A stretch of DNA of 64,000 nucleotides from Stratiolaelaps scimitus. Its lineage: Eukaryota; Arthropoda; Arachnida; Mesostigmata; Laelapidae. Positions 36,453-47,904 of the stretch are shown here, in pieces (positions within the stretch are counted from its first letter, which is position 1; each line of letters starts with the position of its first letter). The translations under genes were made by a program, and so were the position numbers. Location of the stretch: assembly GCA_019614645.1 (NCBI GenBank), contig JABWDB010000036.1:806001-870000 (forward strand), in the 5' to 3' direction. The notes under the pieces are model-generated. The model did not search any database, was not told the origin of the DNA, and saw only the letters and a list, made by a program, of their open reading frames with translations.

Positions 36453-36920
36453 TAGAACAGGGTTCGGCGTAACTATTGAGCATGCTGCTGCTTGTTGCTA
36501 CTGTTACCGCTGCCGCTGTGCGTTTCTGAGAATATCGGTAGTTTGTTTTCGTGTTGGCCAGCCCGAGAACGCACATCTCATAGGCTCAGCCATGATTCCG
36601 AAGACGGGACTCCTTATGCAACACCACGTTACGTACGCGTACAGAACGATCGGTGGGTGATGCTTACGTAATGGTATCCTTGCGCTAGATGATTTTGATC
36701 TGTTGTGCGCTGCCGATTGCCCTTCTGTTACTGCAGGGCGTTTCGGCAAAACGCCCAGTACTTGTTTGTGCTACATGGGCTAGGCTTACTAGGATTGCAG
36801 TCGCCTTAATCAGCCAGCAGCGAAGGGAGGCTAACTCTTCTAGCCAAAGATGATCTTGTCTCATTTATGCGAGGCGGAGCCTTTTTAGGTTATATACACG
36901 TAAATAGATGTTATGTTAGT

Positions 36921-37046
36921 ACCCGCTAAGCGATATCGGGTAGGGCGGTGCTGTTGAACATCGTCGACTGTTCCAGAGTAGGGGGGTCACAGTGTTGACA
37001 TGCGTTAGCATGTCAACACCCCCTTTTATTAAGAAAACAAAAAAGG
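36921..37046 (+). mobile_element. Hairpin-ended short retroposon, copy C
   Basis: The body carries taagcgatatcgggtagggc and gtgctgttgaacatcgtcga. It is followed by a perfect 12-bp inverted repeat (gtgttgacatgc / gcatgtcaacac) with a gtta loop, then ccccctttt and an A-rich end. Orientation is opposite to the copies at 1.8 and 61.3 kb. Confidence 0.85.
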
Positions 37047-37049
37047 TTG

Positions 37050-40000
37050 GTACCCACCAGGGTTCTGAACGTTGGATGAATAGAAATGTTAACGAATATA
37101 GGCCATCCGTACCGAACCACGAACGCTAACTACAATACAATATGAGATACTATAGCCATCGCGTCTCGGTTGTATCCCTAATCAAACATGATCACAGCTG
37201 ACTGTTATTGCTGACCGTTAATGCAGCTACGCATGCTGTGTTTCATTCGACCATATCATCATTTTGATTCACCTATGGCCCCCGTTCGAATTCGTACAAT
37301 GATTCCATATTGATGATTTTTAAAGGTACAACCTGAAAGTAAACAACAGCCTATCAATCACTGGCAAATAATCATTGGTACATCTTGCAGAACAAAACAA
37401 TACCAAACCGTTAGCACCTTTGAATGCATTTCGGTGACCTTTTCTGCTTATGTGTCACTGTGAACAATCCGACCAGAACATGGAAATCAGTGCAGAACTC
37501 GCAGGAGTCTGAGACGGTCGAGCGGCTGACAAGTGGCTACACATTATTCTTGTGAAATGTGAAACGCTTGCATATATTGCATCTCTACATCATTGCAAAA
37601 TGCATGCACAGATTCACAACGTTGAGGCGCGCGAGCTTCGCCCCGCGTGCACCCTACCTATGCATGTATGTATGCGTGTGCTATGTGCTTGTATACAGCT
37701 CGTTCAATAAACGAGATCATTGACGCTGCCTGTCTGGCCAATTTATTCTCTCTCTCTCTCCTCCCTCATTTCCTCGTTCTCATCTGACGTTTCTGCTTCT
37801 TACTGTCCGCCCCTTTCGACGTCGTTGACTGGAGGCCGACCGGTGAGTGTGACGGGGACAGGTGATTCTATCTGGCTGTCTTTGTATGTGTATATCTCTG
37901 TGCGAATGTATACGGTAGCCTAGTATATGGATAGAGGCCGGTACGGCCAGCCAGCCAGCGCGTGTGCCATTACCCATGTTACCCTGTTGTCGGTATCTTC
38001 GCTATCGCAGGGTTGTGTTATGCTGTCCATCTTCCTCTGCCTGTGTTGCCCTTCGCTTCTCTTCTTCTCTGCTACTGTTGCCGTCGCAGCCGCCGCCCTC
38101 CCTCAGAGCCCCGCTACTCAATCCTCTATGCCTGCCTTTCTGGTGCCTTTCCACCGCCTTGAGCCTTGCTGATGCCAGCACCGGCACCACCGGTACTGCT
38201 GCTGCTGCTGCTTTGGGCGCATGTTTATATTCATGGCCAGCGTTCAGCAATTCACCTCCCGTGCTCTTCTCCCGTCAGAATCGTTGCCATCTCGTACCCG
38301 TTCTTTTTCCCTGTTTTTTTTTCCACCTCGGTGGAGATTACGGGGCACTGCACCGTACCCCGATGTTGGTTCTGTAGCTAGCTCGCTCTCTCTAGATATC
38401 TAGGTAGCCGGCTCCTCCAAACGAACTCGGTCAGAGTGTCCTGGTTTCTGCCTTCAATATTTCTCTCTCTATCTCTCTTTATCTCTCTCTTTTCCCTTCT
38501 TCTAATCGTATCGCGTGTAGCTCACGACGACAAGCGGACTCGAACTGCTCGCAAGGCTGCCATTTCCAGACTCTGAAGGAGGCGAGCCAACGAGCCCGGC
38601 CGGCCGTCTCTCGGGCTTGTCACTCACCTATGTAATACCTCCTACAAACGTCCTTCGACTCCGATACAAAGGAATCGAGGTGAGCACGGGTGTGCGCTTC
38701 GTGAAGGATTCCGCACTGCAGCAGTTGCTGTTCCTCGATCGGAACAGCACGATCGTTTCGTCATGGACAGCATACAGGCAGAGTGGAACAATTGCGCCAT
38801 AAACAGCAGCAGCACCGCAAAACCCGGCCAGCAACACGGCACGTCGGCGACGAAGCGAACGATCGTCAATGCATATCCGCTATATCCGCTGCAATATCAG
38901 TGTTGTCGTCCTGCATACGTTATCCTTAGGGAGGGGTCGTGCGCCTCGGCGTGGTGTATCTATGCATGCGTATGTATGACTACGCCTGTCTTCGTGATGG
39001 GAATTCGGTCCCTGCCATTAGAGAAAGTCAAGTTTACTGAGTGCTGCTGCAAATAGCAACGCTCCCGTAACGAACACCCGGCATTTCTAACGTTCGGACC
39101 TGCCTGGCAGGTTACCGGAGATTAATTGATTAGACAATTGGACATTTATTATACACACTGGCACAGTACACAGTCAAATTGAACGCAAATGCTGAGCGTA
39201 GCAGCGAAAGTAAATACAACGAAGCAACATACGTCTCAGTCTACAACGTCAGCTCGCCCTGCTGCGTTCGCCGTTGGGTACGATATGCTCATAATTCGAT
39301 GTATCATTTCAGTATGAATTCAGAGAATAGTCGTGGTGTCAACACACGATAACCCATTAATAAATAACATTTTCAAAACCGTTTCAATCCACTTCGTCCG
39401 ATTCAAGCTATAGCATCGATGTTGCACCGAGTGTATTCGCAGACCTAATCATCTGCAGACACACGCAGTTATTTTGTTCACCCACAAATCAATCGAAGTA
39501 AACATCGGATGACAGTTAGAGACCAAGAATGACAAAGCGGTTCCGCTACGAGTCGGGTAAACAGGCAGAATATCTCATAATATCCCCTCACACTCTCTCT
39601 CTCTCTCTCAGGTCATAGGAAACATGTTGCCTTGAGGGATCTGTTACGGTGGCCGCGCACTGGCTATCGGTGCCTACATGACGTGCCCCCTAGACTTGGT
39701 CAGCTTTCGGCAGCTGTGGCGAATTCGGCCTGCCGGCTTTCTTGTGGCTCGGTCACGCTATCGCAAACATCGATATCGTTCTATGCAGCATGAATACTGC
39801 AATGTTGCACCTTTACGTGCTCATCCATGCAAATGGTTGACCCTGCCATGGCTTTGTCAAGCTCGAAAACATATCACGGGCATGAGTACAGTTGTACGGG
39901 CTAATTAACACAAGGAATAGAAGAGGTGAAGGCAATTACATGATGCGAAGTTCACATGATTTCGGGACAACGAACAACCGTGTGTGTATCGGCGTTCCCT

Positions 40001-42520
40001 GTGTATTTTTCTTCTTCAATTAAACTTCTTAACGAAATCTAGTATGCTTCTAGCTGAGAGCGAGAAGGACGTGCCCCATTCTGGGACGAGTAGAGTTTGC
40101 CAAATATCTGCTAGGTCTCGTTCCCATGCCAATGTCAAAAATCAAAATGTTTTCATTGACATGAGAAGAAAGCGTACCAGATAGTCGGCATACCCATCTA
40201 CCAGATGATTACTCATATCCATCTAATTAAGTTACGTAAATTACAAAGTGATACTTTACTTGCCATTGATTCGATTGATTAAAGGAAAAAGAAATAAGTA
40301 TCCCAAAAGCAACGTTCTGCCACGACTATATATCCCTAATTTTCTACTGGTCGACAAACATGGCTGGCGATATTTTACTTGGCGTTGCTCACACTCCGCG
40401 ATGTCTACGATCACCGCCATAATCACAATTGTCAGCAGCAAGCCCAAACTCAATAGGACCCGTAGGGCGCAACAGGACTTTTCTGATCAGTTGTCCTGCA
40501 AATGCATAGGGCCACTTCCGGCCAACATTTCAATCACTTCGTTATCCAACCCCGAACGATTTCGTCGCCTACTTCGTTTCCTGTGTCCATCGACACAGGA
40601 CATCCTTTGCCTCCACATTTACCCGAATGGACCTGCTCTCAACACACCAGGCACATCTTCGCATGGCGGCGTTTCTTGGGCTGGCTCTCCTTGCAAATGG
40701 GAGCAAAAGTAACGCCGCGCGTACGCTACGCTCTAGGTAAATGTTCTATGCTCGGATACAGATCAGAAACTGGTCTTTTGTTCAGAGTTGTCAGCGTATG
40801 TTTCTCGGGGCATCGTTGCCTTGGCACGGTTGCACCCATTTTCGAAGGTAACATTGTATCGTGAGCAGTTTTATCGTGGCCGTAAAAAGTTTGTGTTTCC
40901 GAAACCTAATTAGCAAATATTCGCACGGAGTAAGTAATTGTTGAAGGTCATTTTAACATAATGACGCCGTTATCGATTGACGAGTTAGCAACATCCCTCT
41001 TCCGTGTCTCTCTAGACAAAATAAATGTCAAACTTGCTTTAAGGAAAAAAAATTGTGGATTTCCGCTTCGGACAAATGTCGCCGTTAAGCGTAGCTTACG
41101 TTGTGTTTCAATATGAACGGATACTGAACTGAACGACATCATCGTTAAGAAATAGAAGATAATTAAAATAGTGTATGCTTAAGATACCGTTTATTAAAAT
41201 ACCCATATAGAGGCATTCTCTTGTTTTATGTGATTGTGTGTCTTAATATAAATACGATAATTAGTGACGCTATTGGGGACAGTTGGGTGTCTGGCCGAGG
41301 CCTTCACGGTCACGTCTGAGGAAGGCGATGGCATCGCCTCTGATTGCCTTCGAGTGTGCCAAAGGCGCTGCAGAGGGGAGGATCCAGCTCACTAGTTCAT
41401 AATTATATGTGGACACGAGGCTAGTGACCTTAACTCAAATTGACGCGTACATAGATACTAATGTAACAAACGCTTCTCTTGGGCTCAGTTAAACCTAATA
41501 TCGGAACGTGAGGGTCTGCATATTGAACATCAAACTTCATCAAATTCTTCGAGATGCACGATTGTCAAGGGACACATAATATCTTGTACATGGTCGAAAC
41601 TTGTCGCTACGCCACGATTCGAGCTCATGACGATAGGCGCTACTTTTCATCAGCGAGCTGAACTCTTTGTCTACGTTCGACATAATCTATCTTCTTCTGT
41701 AAATAACTATATTGATTGACAAATCAGCAAGAATAATACCGCATCGATTCGCATGCACCCTATGGGATTTGAGGCGGCAGTAAAAGAGAGACTATGATTC
41801 CAATTTCCCAACATCGTCCTTACCTCATTCGGGTGGCAGGAGACAGAAATTATTGAGAGCGATTGTGAATAAACGCCTATCTTTCGCAAGATAGTTCAAA
41901 ACTATAATACATTATTACTTTCTATGGCGATGCGATTCTCGACCTACTGACCCTTATATATCTTATGATCGCATTCATTGCGACCGCCCGGTGCTAGATG
42001 CTAAAGTGCATCCAACTGTGTGTACATTCAGTGTGATATACTTATATATTATTCATAGGCAACTGCAATTATAATGCATGGGCACCGCTGTGAAGTACCC
42101 GCACGATGCTGGGATCGAGAGGCTGATCATGTTAATGACCGCCTTTAGCGTAATCAACTGAAGCGAACTGCAATTCCCTCAGACGACTGAATCGTCTTTG
42201 CGTGATGAGGTACGTAGTAGAATCATTTTGAAGACAAATCTCACATTTTAGCACCACTTCTATCGGTCGTGAGCACCGTATAAGCGAAACTCCCGCGGCT
42301 GTAGTAATTGTAGGGTGTAATGCGAGCCGGCGGATGGCAAGACTTGTCATATGCAATATTACGCAAAGCGTGCATCCATGTGAGTGCGACAACAATGGAT
42401 ACATGATATCTTTGAAATGGCAGCTATTACCGGCTTTGCCGGCTACGCTATGACGTGTTACGCACAGACAACTCGAAATGTTTGTAGTACTATTATTATT
42501 ATTATTATTAGTAGCAGTAG
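37050..42520. other. No gene recognised
   Basis: Mixed intergenic or intronic sequence with CT tracts (about 37746-37760, 38462-38490, 39593-39609). Open frames with hydrophobic stretches at about 38628-38860 and 40256-40470 on the minus strand lack a start codon or usable splice sites and were not called. Confidence 0.5.
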
Positions 42521-42524
42521 TAAC

Positions 42525-42682
42525 AGCTCACATAGACGTACCGTGGACGTTAAATGTTGGCTGTGGGTCAGCCCGGAAAATTTATTTATTTTAATAGCTC
42601 ACATAGAGATAATAATTCACGGTTATAGTGTCGGCATGCATTAGCATGCCAACACCCCCTTAAAAAAAACAGCTCACATAGA
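42525..42682 (+). mobile_element. Two adjacent retroposon 3' ends separated by three copies of a target site
   Basis: The 12-mer agctcacataga occurs at 42525-42536, 42596-42607 and 42671-42682. Between the first two lies the GGCTG/CAGCC-hairpin repeat (42537-42595, ending in an A/T-rich tail). Between the last two lies the 3' end of the hairpin-ended retroposon, with stem gtgtcggcatgc / gcatgccaacac, loop atta, and then ccccct and A8. This is the layout expected if two short retroposons inserted at the same target and each left a target-site duplication. Confidence 0.8.
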
Positions 42683-42689
42683 ACTTCGC

Positions 42690-45600
42690 CATACGTGCTT
42701 ATCGATTATAAGCCAGAGATATTTCACGTTCGTCGCATTGGACAAAAGACCCAGAAGTCTGGCAAGATCCATCCCGACAAATGCTTGAAGTTATATTCGA
42801 AGGCTCTTCCGAATTGTAGTTACATAACGTAGACTGATGAGGAGAGCCAACTTGGAAAATTTGTCTTTGCCAACGATGCAGTATGGTGGCAGTATATTTA
42901 AGGATTTTGTTTTTTTCGAACAAAGCAGCGAAACAGCCCCTTAAGCTATTATATTCAAAGCTGGTATTGCTGCTTCCGGAGGGGGTTGGCGGCTCCTCCG
43001 CTAAGATGCAAATTACCTTTAGAGGGCAAGGCGGCGTCTGTTAAGACGGCTGTGTGCCCAACCAGCCCTGTGAGAAATTATCCCTGCTCTTGCGAGCTGC
43101 TTCCGCAACATTGCTTAGCTGGATGTTTAGTTAACGGTGTGTAGGCCCACTTCAAAAGGTCTCCTCCACGTTCAACGAATCATAGCAGGCCAAAGTCTCT
43201 CAACGACCACCCACTGCCGCCGTCCCCGTCGGTTAGACCCCTTCAGATTTTCTGGCTAAATCTACGAGCAAGGTCACATGTGGCAGAACGAAGTTACGAC
43301 ATGTCATAAAAGTTACCGTTTACCAAGAAATAATCGTCATATTTCTCTCTCTCTCTCTCTTTCTCTCTATGCCTCTCTCTACTGTCATAGAATAGCTATC
43401 CCTTGAGGAATAAAAGCCTTTGAGATCTTTAACACTATTCGGGATAATACTAGAAACTGACATGTGTCGAGCTGGGGTAATGACAAAAGGACAAATTTCT
43501 GCACGTAAGTGAAATGACCATATGATGTTGAACCTTATGCCAATAAAAGTAATAATTACAGTCAGCTCGAGATTTCTTTATATTTCAATAAAATATGAAT
43601 TATCTAGCCCTAAAACTATATCAGTATTATTATTATGATAATTCTAATAATATCTCAATGAAATTTTCACAAGCATATGCTAATCCTGAGCATACACCAT
43701 TTCTGATATGCAAATCTAGATTGCAAAATTTAACACTCGGCACGGAATTCATGCTTTGACTAGAGTGCCAGCGATACATAGAATATAATTACAGTTATAT
43801 ATACATATATTTTTTTGTTGTTTTCGGCGCCCCTTTTTGCGCACGCTATCAAGGCCGTCACCAAACGAGTCAGCGGCCACCCATCAGAGTTTGTTTAGCC
43901 ACTAGAGGTCAGACTTTTCCATCTTTTCCGCCGGCGTGTGCTTCGTTCAATTGGTAATCACATCGCCCGTCGATGTTACACCGGGGTGGCATTGTTCGGA
44001 CGTCCTTTGCATACCCTTCTGGAATCTTCAAGCGCATTCTGGACTCTCTCTCTGTATCTGTCGGCCCCGGGGCTAACAACTGCCAATGTTCGAAGCTCGT
44101 TCTTCAGACATGTGTCTCAGATTTCGATGCACTCGAGTTTCTCTCACTCTACCCACATCGCTCGAGGACGGCGCGTTCCCCTTTGAAGCCTTTGTTCGCT
44201 TTGTCGAGGGACCTTCAGGGTTTGAGACGATACTTTCTACAAGGGTAGCAGCTGTTGTTCCGCCTCTTTGAACATTAACACGGAAGGCAATCAATATGAG
44301 ATGGCCGCCGAAGCCCGCAGAAGATCCCTCAGGCCCCAACTCACAAAAATGAGTTTGGCCTTTAAAGCGTACCTCTTCTAACCCACCAAAGGGCCGCACA
44401 ATTTATATATATATATATATATATATATATGAGTAGTTGCCTGTCGAATCATAATACTCCACCCGCCATCGGTGGCATCGCACATTTGCAACGAACGCCA
44501 ACATTCGTACGGTCGCAGGGGATCCTGGTCCTTTTCACCAAACACCCCCGAAAAGATGGAAGAGATCTTCGACGAATCGACGTCGAAGAGTTAACCAATT
44601 GCGCCAGTCAGTCACTTTTCGCTTGTCGATATTTGCTAGGGATCATTTTATTACTTAGCACTGTCTCGAATCGGGAGTTCAAACTCACTTCGTATTATTA
44701 TTATTAGCCGGCTCAGTATGCCGCTCCCACATCAGTACGCATCGCAGCGGCTGCGGCGAGGTTTTTGCAGTCGCCATTAAATCTCAGATAGCTACGTGAA
44801 CACTGTTTCACGACGGTCCCGTCGACGCTGAGCGAACGAGGGCAGCCTAACGTACGCGGCAGTCAGCTAAATGAGATTTCGCCCCTTTCCTTCGACTTCT
44901 GCTGCTGCTGCTGCTGGAGTCGAGGCGACGGTCGTGGAACAGCCACGGCACAAAGTCGTTTACTCGCTTGGTTTCCCTCAAATGCTAATTCTCGTTCGGC
45001 GGCGAGCGTGTCAGGTCAGGCTTTGGTCGAGATGGCTTGCCAGACACTGAAGCACATGTGGGCTAGGCACGAAGGAAGGCCACCATGCATCACATGTGGC
45101 CTTGAGAAAGGGGAATCTTCTGCGAAATGAAGAAGTGTCGTTTTAATAAGCGCCGGAAAATAGCAGCGATTAGCCGTAGTGCATACAGCGGTATGTATTC
45201 ACGAACATATTTACATATGATATATACATGGGACAAACCACTTTAGCCACTACCATATATAGTTGGATGAGTAGATGAAGTGAAAGTAAATAAGTAAATG
45301 ACAACAATAATAAAAGTAATAATAGCATGTAGCTGTGCAAAGGTGAAGCCCGTTTGACGAATGATGCTAACGTCAATTGTGAGCGTTCACACGAGAGCCC
45401 CCAAGGAGTTCCGATTTGACGTCCGTCGGCGGTGTGGCGGACGTTGGTTGGGGATGAACTTTCGATCGGAATCGAAAATAAACCCTATATCATGTCGGCC
45501 TATTGTGTTCCAGGCGATTCCGATGTTCATTTTTCAAACATTGCAACAAATGGCGGCTCTGATCGACCGCCCTCCGCTCGGAGTGTTTATTACTATAAAT

Positions 45601-46720
45601 AGGAGATTTAATACAACTGTTGAACCATTCATCTGTCGTTGAACTTCTGCGTTCACTATGTGGCCAGATCCGGGATCAATTTGCTCGCCCTTGGGACAGC
45701 TTGTGCTGTTTAGCTGAACGATAGTAGGGCTAGTCATTAGCTGGTGGAATTAATCAAATTCGAAATCGACTAACGTTTAAGGGGCCCCGTCTAACGAAGC
45801 AATGCAGAAGCAATATCGTAGCTAGACGAACTTTATCGTGAGATACCATAGATATGTTAGCGTCGAAAATTCGACTGAAAATATCTCGTCGATAAAGAAC
45901 AGCACTCACGATGTACAGATAGGCATTGTGGACACTTGTAGATTTAATCGGATTGAAAACAATGCAATGATGTATGACTGTTACAACGATCACTGAAAAG
46001 GTCCCTCTTGATCACAGGGGTCTCTCGCATGCGGCGAGTGTCTCGAATCAACAACTTGTTCAACATGAATAGCTGATTCGAAAGTTTCAACCGGAGCTCT
46101 GAGGAATTTGAATTATTTTGGAAAATATTCAAATTACGAGTTGGCATATCAAATGAGAGCTGTGCATAAATTCATAGAAAGTACAGAGTGGCGTTTACTC
46201 GGTAATATGAGGCAGTACATAGTAAACGACTGAAGATATAGGCGCTGCCGTTTGGTTAACGCTGAGCTGGGAACCGGCGGCGTTTCATCCATGAATTTTG
46301 CAACAACTGTTGATAGGCTAGTGTTTGCCAGTGTGGAGGTGGACCTTAAGGCCACAAAGTGGATGGCAGGTTTCCCAGGCCATTAAAGACCTAGAGAGAT
46401 TGATTGGGGTAAACGGACGCAATTTTTGTATCCTTTGGAGAATAAGAATATACGTACTCATATGAACGTGTGGACACCTCTTCCTGTTGGTGGAATAGAT
46501 AAATAAATCGATAAATAAATTTAAGTCATTTGACAAAGTTTACTTGGCCGTGTGTCAATAATCTACGTTTTAGACTTGAAACTACCATCAGGTGCCGATA
46601 TTGGGGTATTAGTGCTGCGAGCAATCACGTAAGCTATAGTACATACTATGGCTGAATAACTTGTACAGGAGAGAACCCCTTTTTTATCGACATGAATTCT
46701 GAAACTCGCTATTGTCAAGT
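42690..46720. other. No gene recognised
   Basis: It holds CT arrays (about 43343-43380), (AT)n at 44404-44430 and CTG repeats (about 44901-44915). An open stretch near 43973-44399 reads on both strands without a family match. Confidence 0.5.
44404..44430. repeat. (AT)n microsatellite
   Basis: A pure TA array of about 27 bp. Confidence 0.9.
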
Positions 46721-46734
46721 ACATTGTCACCACG

Positions 46735-46869
46735 GTGCCTTCGACGACTCAGTCTTTGGCTGTATAAAGCCGGTCGTCGCAGGTTCGAATCCCACGACCT
46801 AGTGACTGATGTGTAAGAGAACCTAAGCATGTAAAAAGTGCAGTTTAATAAACGAATAAACATTTACCT
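46735..46869 (+). mobile_element. tRNA-derived SINE, copy 2
   Basis: The tRNA-like head carries a consensus B box ggttcgaatcc (46782-46792) flanked by complementary T-arm bases (cgtcgcagg / cccacgac). The family body (agagaacctaagcat, gtaaaaagtgcagttta) and the aataaacgaataaacatttacc-type 3' end follow. It matches the copies at 26.9 and 47.0 kb. A diverged A box may lie near 46747. Confidence 0.82.
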
Positions 46870-46954
46870 TATATGTATATATATATGTGGAAGGCCAATT
46901 TGAAAAAGCACAATGCATGAATTTCAAATTTTTTCTCTTTCTCGAAATGACCAC

Positions 46955-47152
46955 CTATTCCCGAGTGGTCGGGTAGCTCTATCAACTGATGCACATGCGC
47001 ACTGAGCAGTCCATCCTTAAACAGCGCTAGTGTGGGACTCACAAAGGCCGCACTAAACCCGGTTCGAGCCCCGCTGTGTGACACATAAGAGAGCTTAAGC
47101 ATTGAAAAATTGCAGCTCCTTAAATAAACCAATAAAGATTTACCATTTACCA
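46955..47152 (+). mobile_element. tRNA-derived SINE, copy 3 (longest)
   Basis: An A-box-like CCCGAGTGGTCGGG (from about 46970) resembles tRNA-Ser/Leu heads. The B box ggttcgagccc is at 47061-47071. The body gagagcttaagcattgaaaa is followed by ttgcagctccttaaataaac and caataaagatttacc, with a short atttacc repeat as the 3' terminus. It is the most complete of three copies and best defines the family. Confidence 0.85.
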
Positions 47153-47587
47153 TTTGCCTGTCCCCCAACCCTCCACCCGGATGGCTCGGAACGCTTAGCG
47201 CATTACATCGACTGTTCCATCAGAGCTATTATACAGTCACTCTCTCAGCCACAGGGTGAACCTCTACCTGTGATAACTTGGTGGGTTCCAGCGCGCAACA
47301 GAGGACCCATCCAGCTGTCGGCATGATTGAATTTGAGTATTTCTTTGAGAGAAGATCAACGGGATTACTGAACAATTTCAGCTGCTTGGTGTTCAATGCG
47401 AGTACATAGCGCGTCGTCGTTAATCAAGTCACCGAACAGACACCGTTCACTTTCATTATTATTCACAATCGGATGTGCATCACTATTAATATTCGCGATC
47501 ACAATCGCGGCTCCAACGGTTGCTTCCTATATGATTGCACTAATATATATATATATAAACTATTAGTGGCCTATATATATACATATT

Positions 47588-47625
47588 AATTGTTTTAATA
47601 TATATATATATATATTAAAACAATT
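47588..47625. repeat. 38-bp perfect palindrome with TA core
   Basis: The arm aattgttttaa (47588-47598) is the exact reverse complement of ttaaaacaatt (47615-47625). The 16-bp TA core between them is also self-complementary, so the whole is a perfect palindrome. Confidence 0.92.
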
Positions 47626-47873
47626 TAGGACACTTATTATTATTTCCCTTGGTCGGGCCACCAGCTACGCACAAATGGGACAACTATTATACAACAACCA
47701 CAACAGCAATAGGCACCAACGTGCCCTAAGCAAGCCCAGTGCATCGCATGATTGAGCACATGATATTTTGTGGATGTACATTCGATGGTGGCCAGCCGCA
47801 AGGCGGCCACCCACACCCACACAAATATCGTTATGCGTTTATAATTCTACTTCCTTACCCTGCGTGTGGAGCT

Positions 47874-47904
<31 letters not shown>

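Larger units (their letters stand above)
31469..36920. other. No gene recognised; possible 5' intron or upstream region of MDM1
   Basis: It contains (AT)n/(GA)n at 35034-35082, (AT)n with (GT)n at 35579-35619, CAG/CTG repeats near 32202-32222 and (AT)n at 36421-36452. Open frames at 33605-33937 (Pro-rich) and 34445-34918 have no recognisable domain. The missing first MDM1 exon(s) should lie here or further right. Confidence 0.5.

Noticed and set aside
38628..38860. Minus-strand frame with a hydrophobic anchor (AVLLAGFCGAAAVYG...) and a good donor at its end.
   Set aside because: No ATG, weak acceptors, and an in-frame TAG falls exactly at the donor; no family match.
40256..40470. Minus-strand hydrophobic stretch (LSLGLLLTIVIMAVIVDIAEC) resembling a signal peptide.
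   Set aside because: The frame opens just after a stop without an upstream ATG or clear acceptor, and the downstream part has no domain.
43930..44399. Stretch open on both strands, considered as an exon or TE fragment.
   Set aside because: Neither strand gives a family match and no paired splice sites were found.
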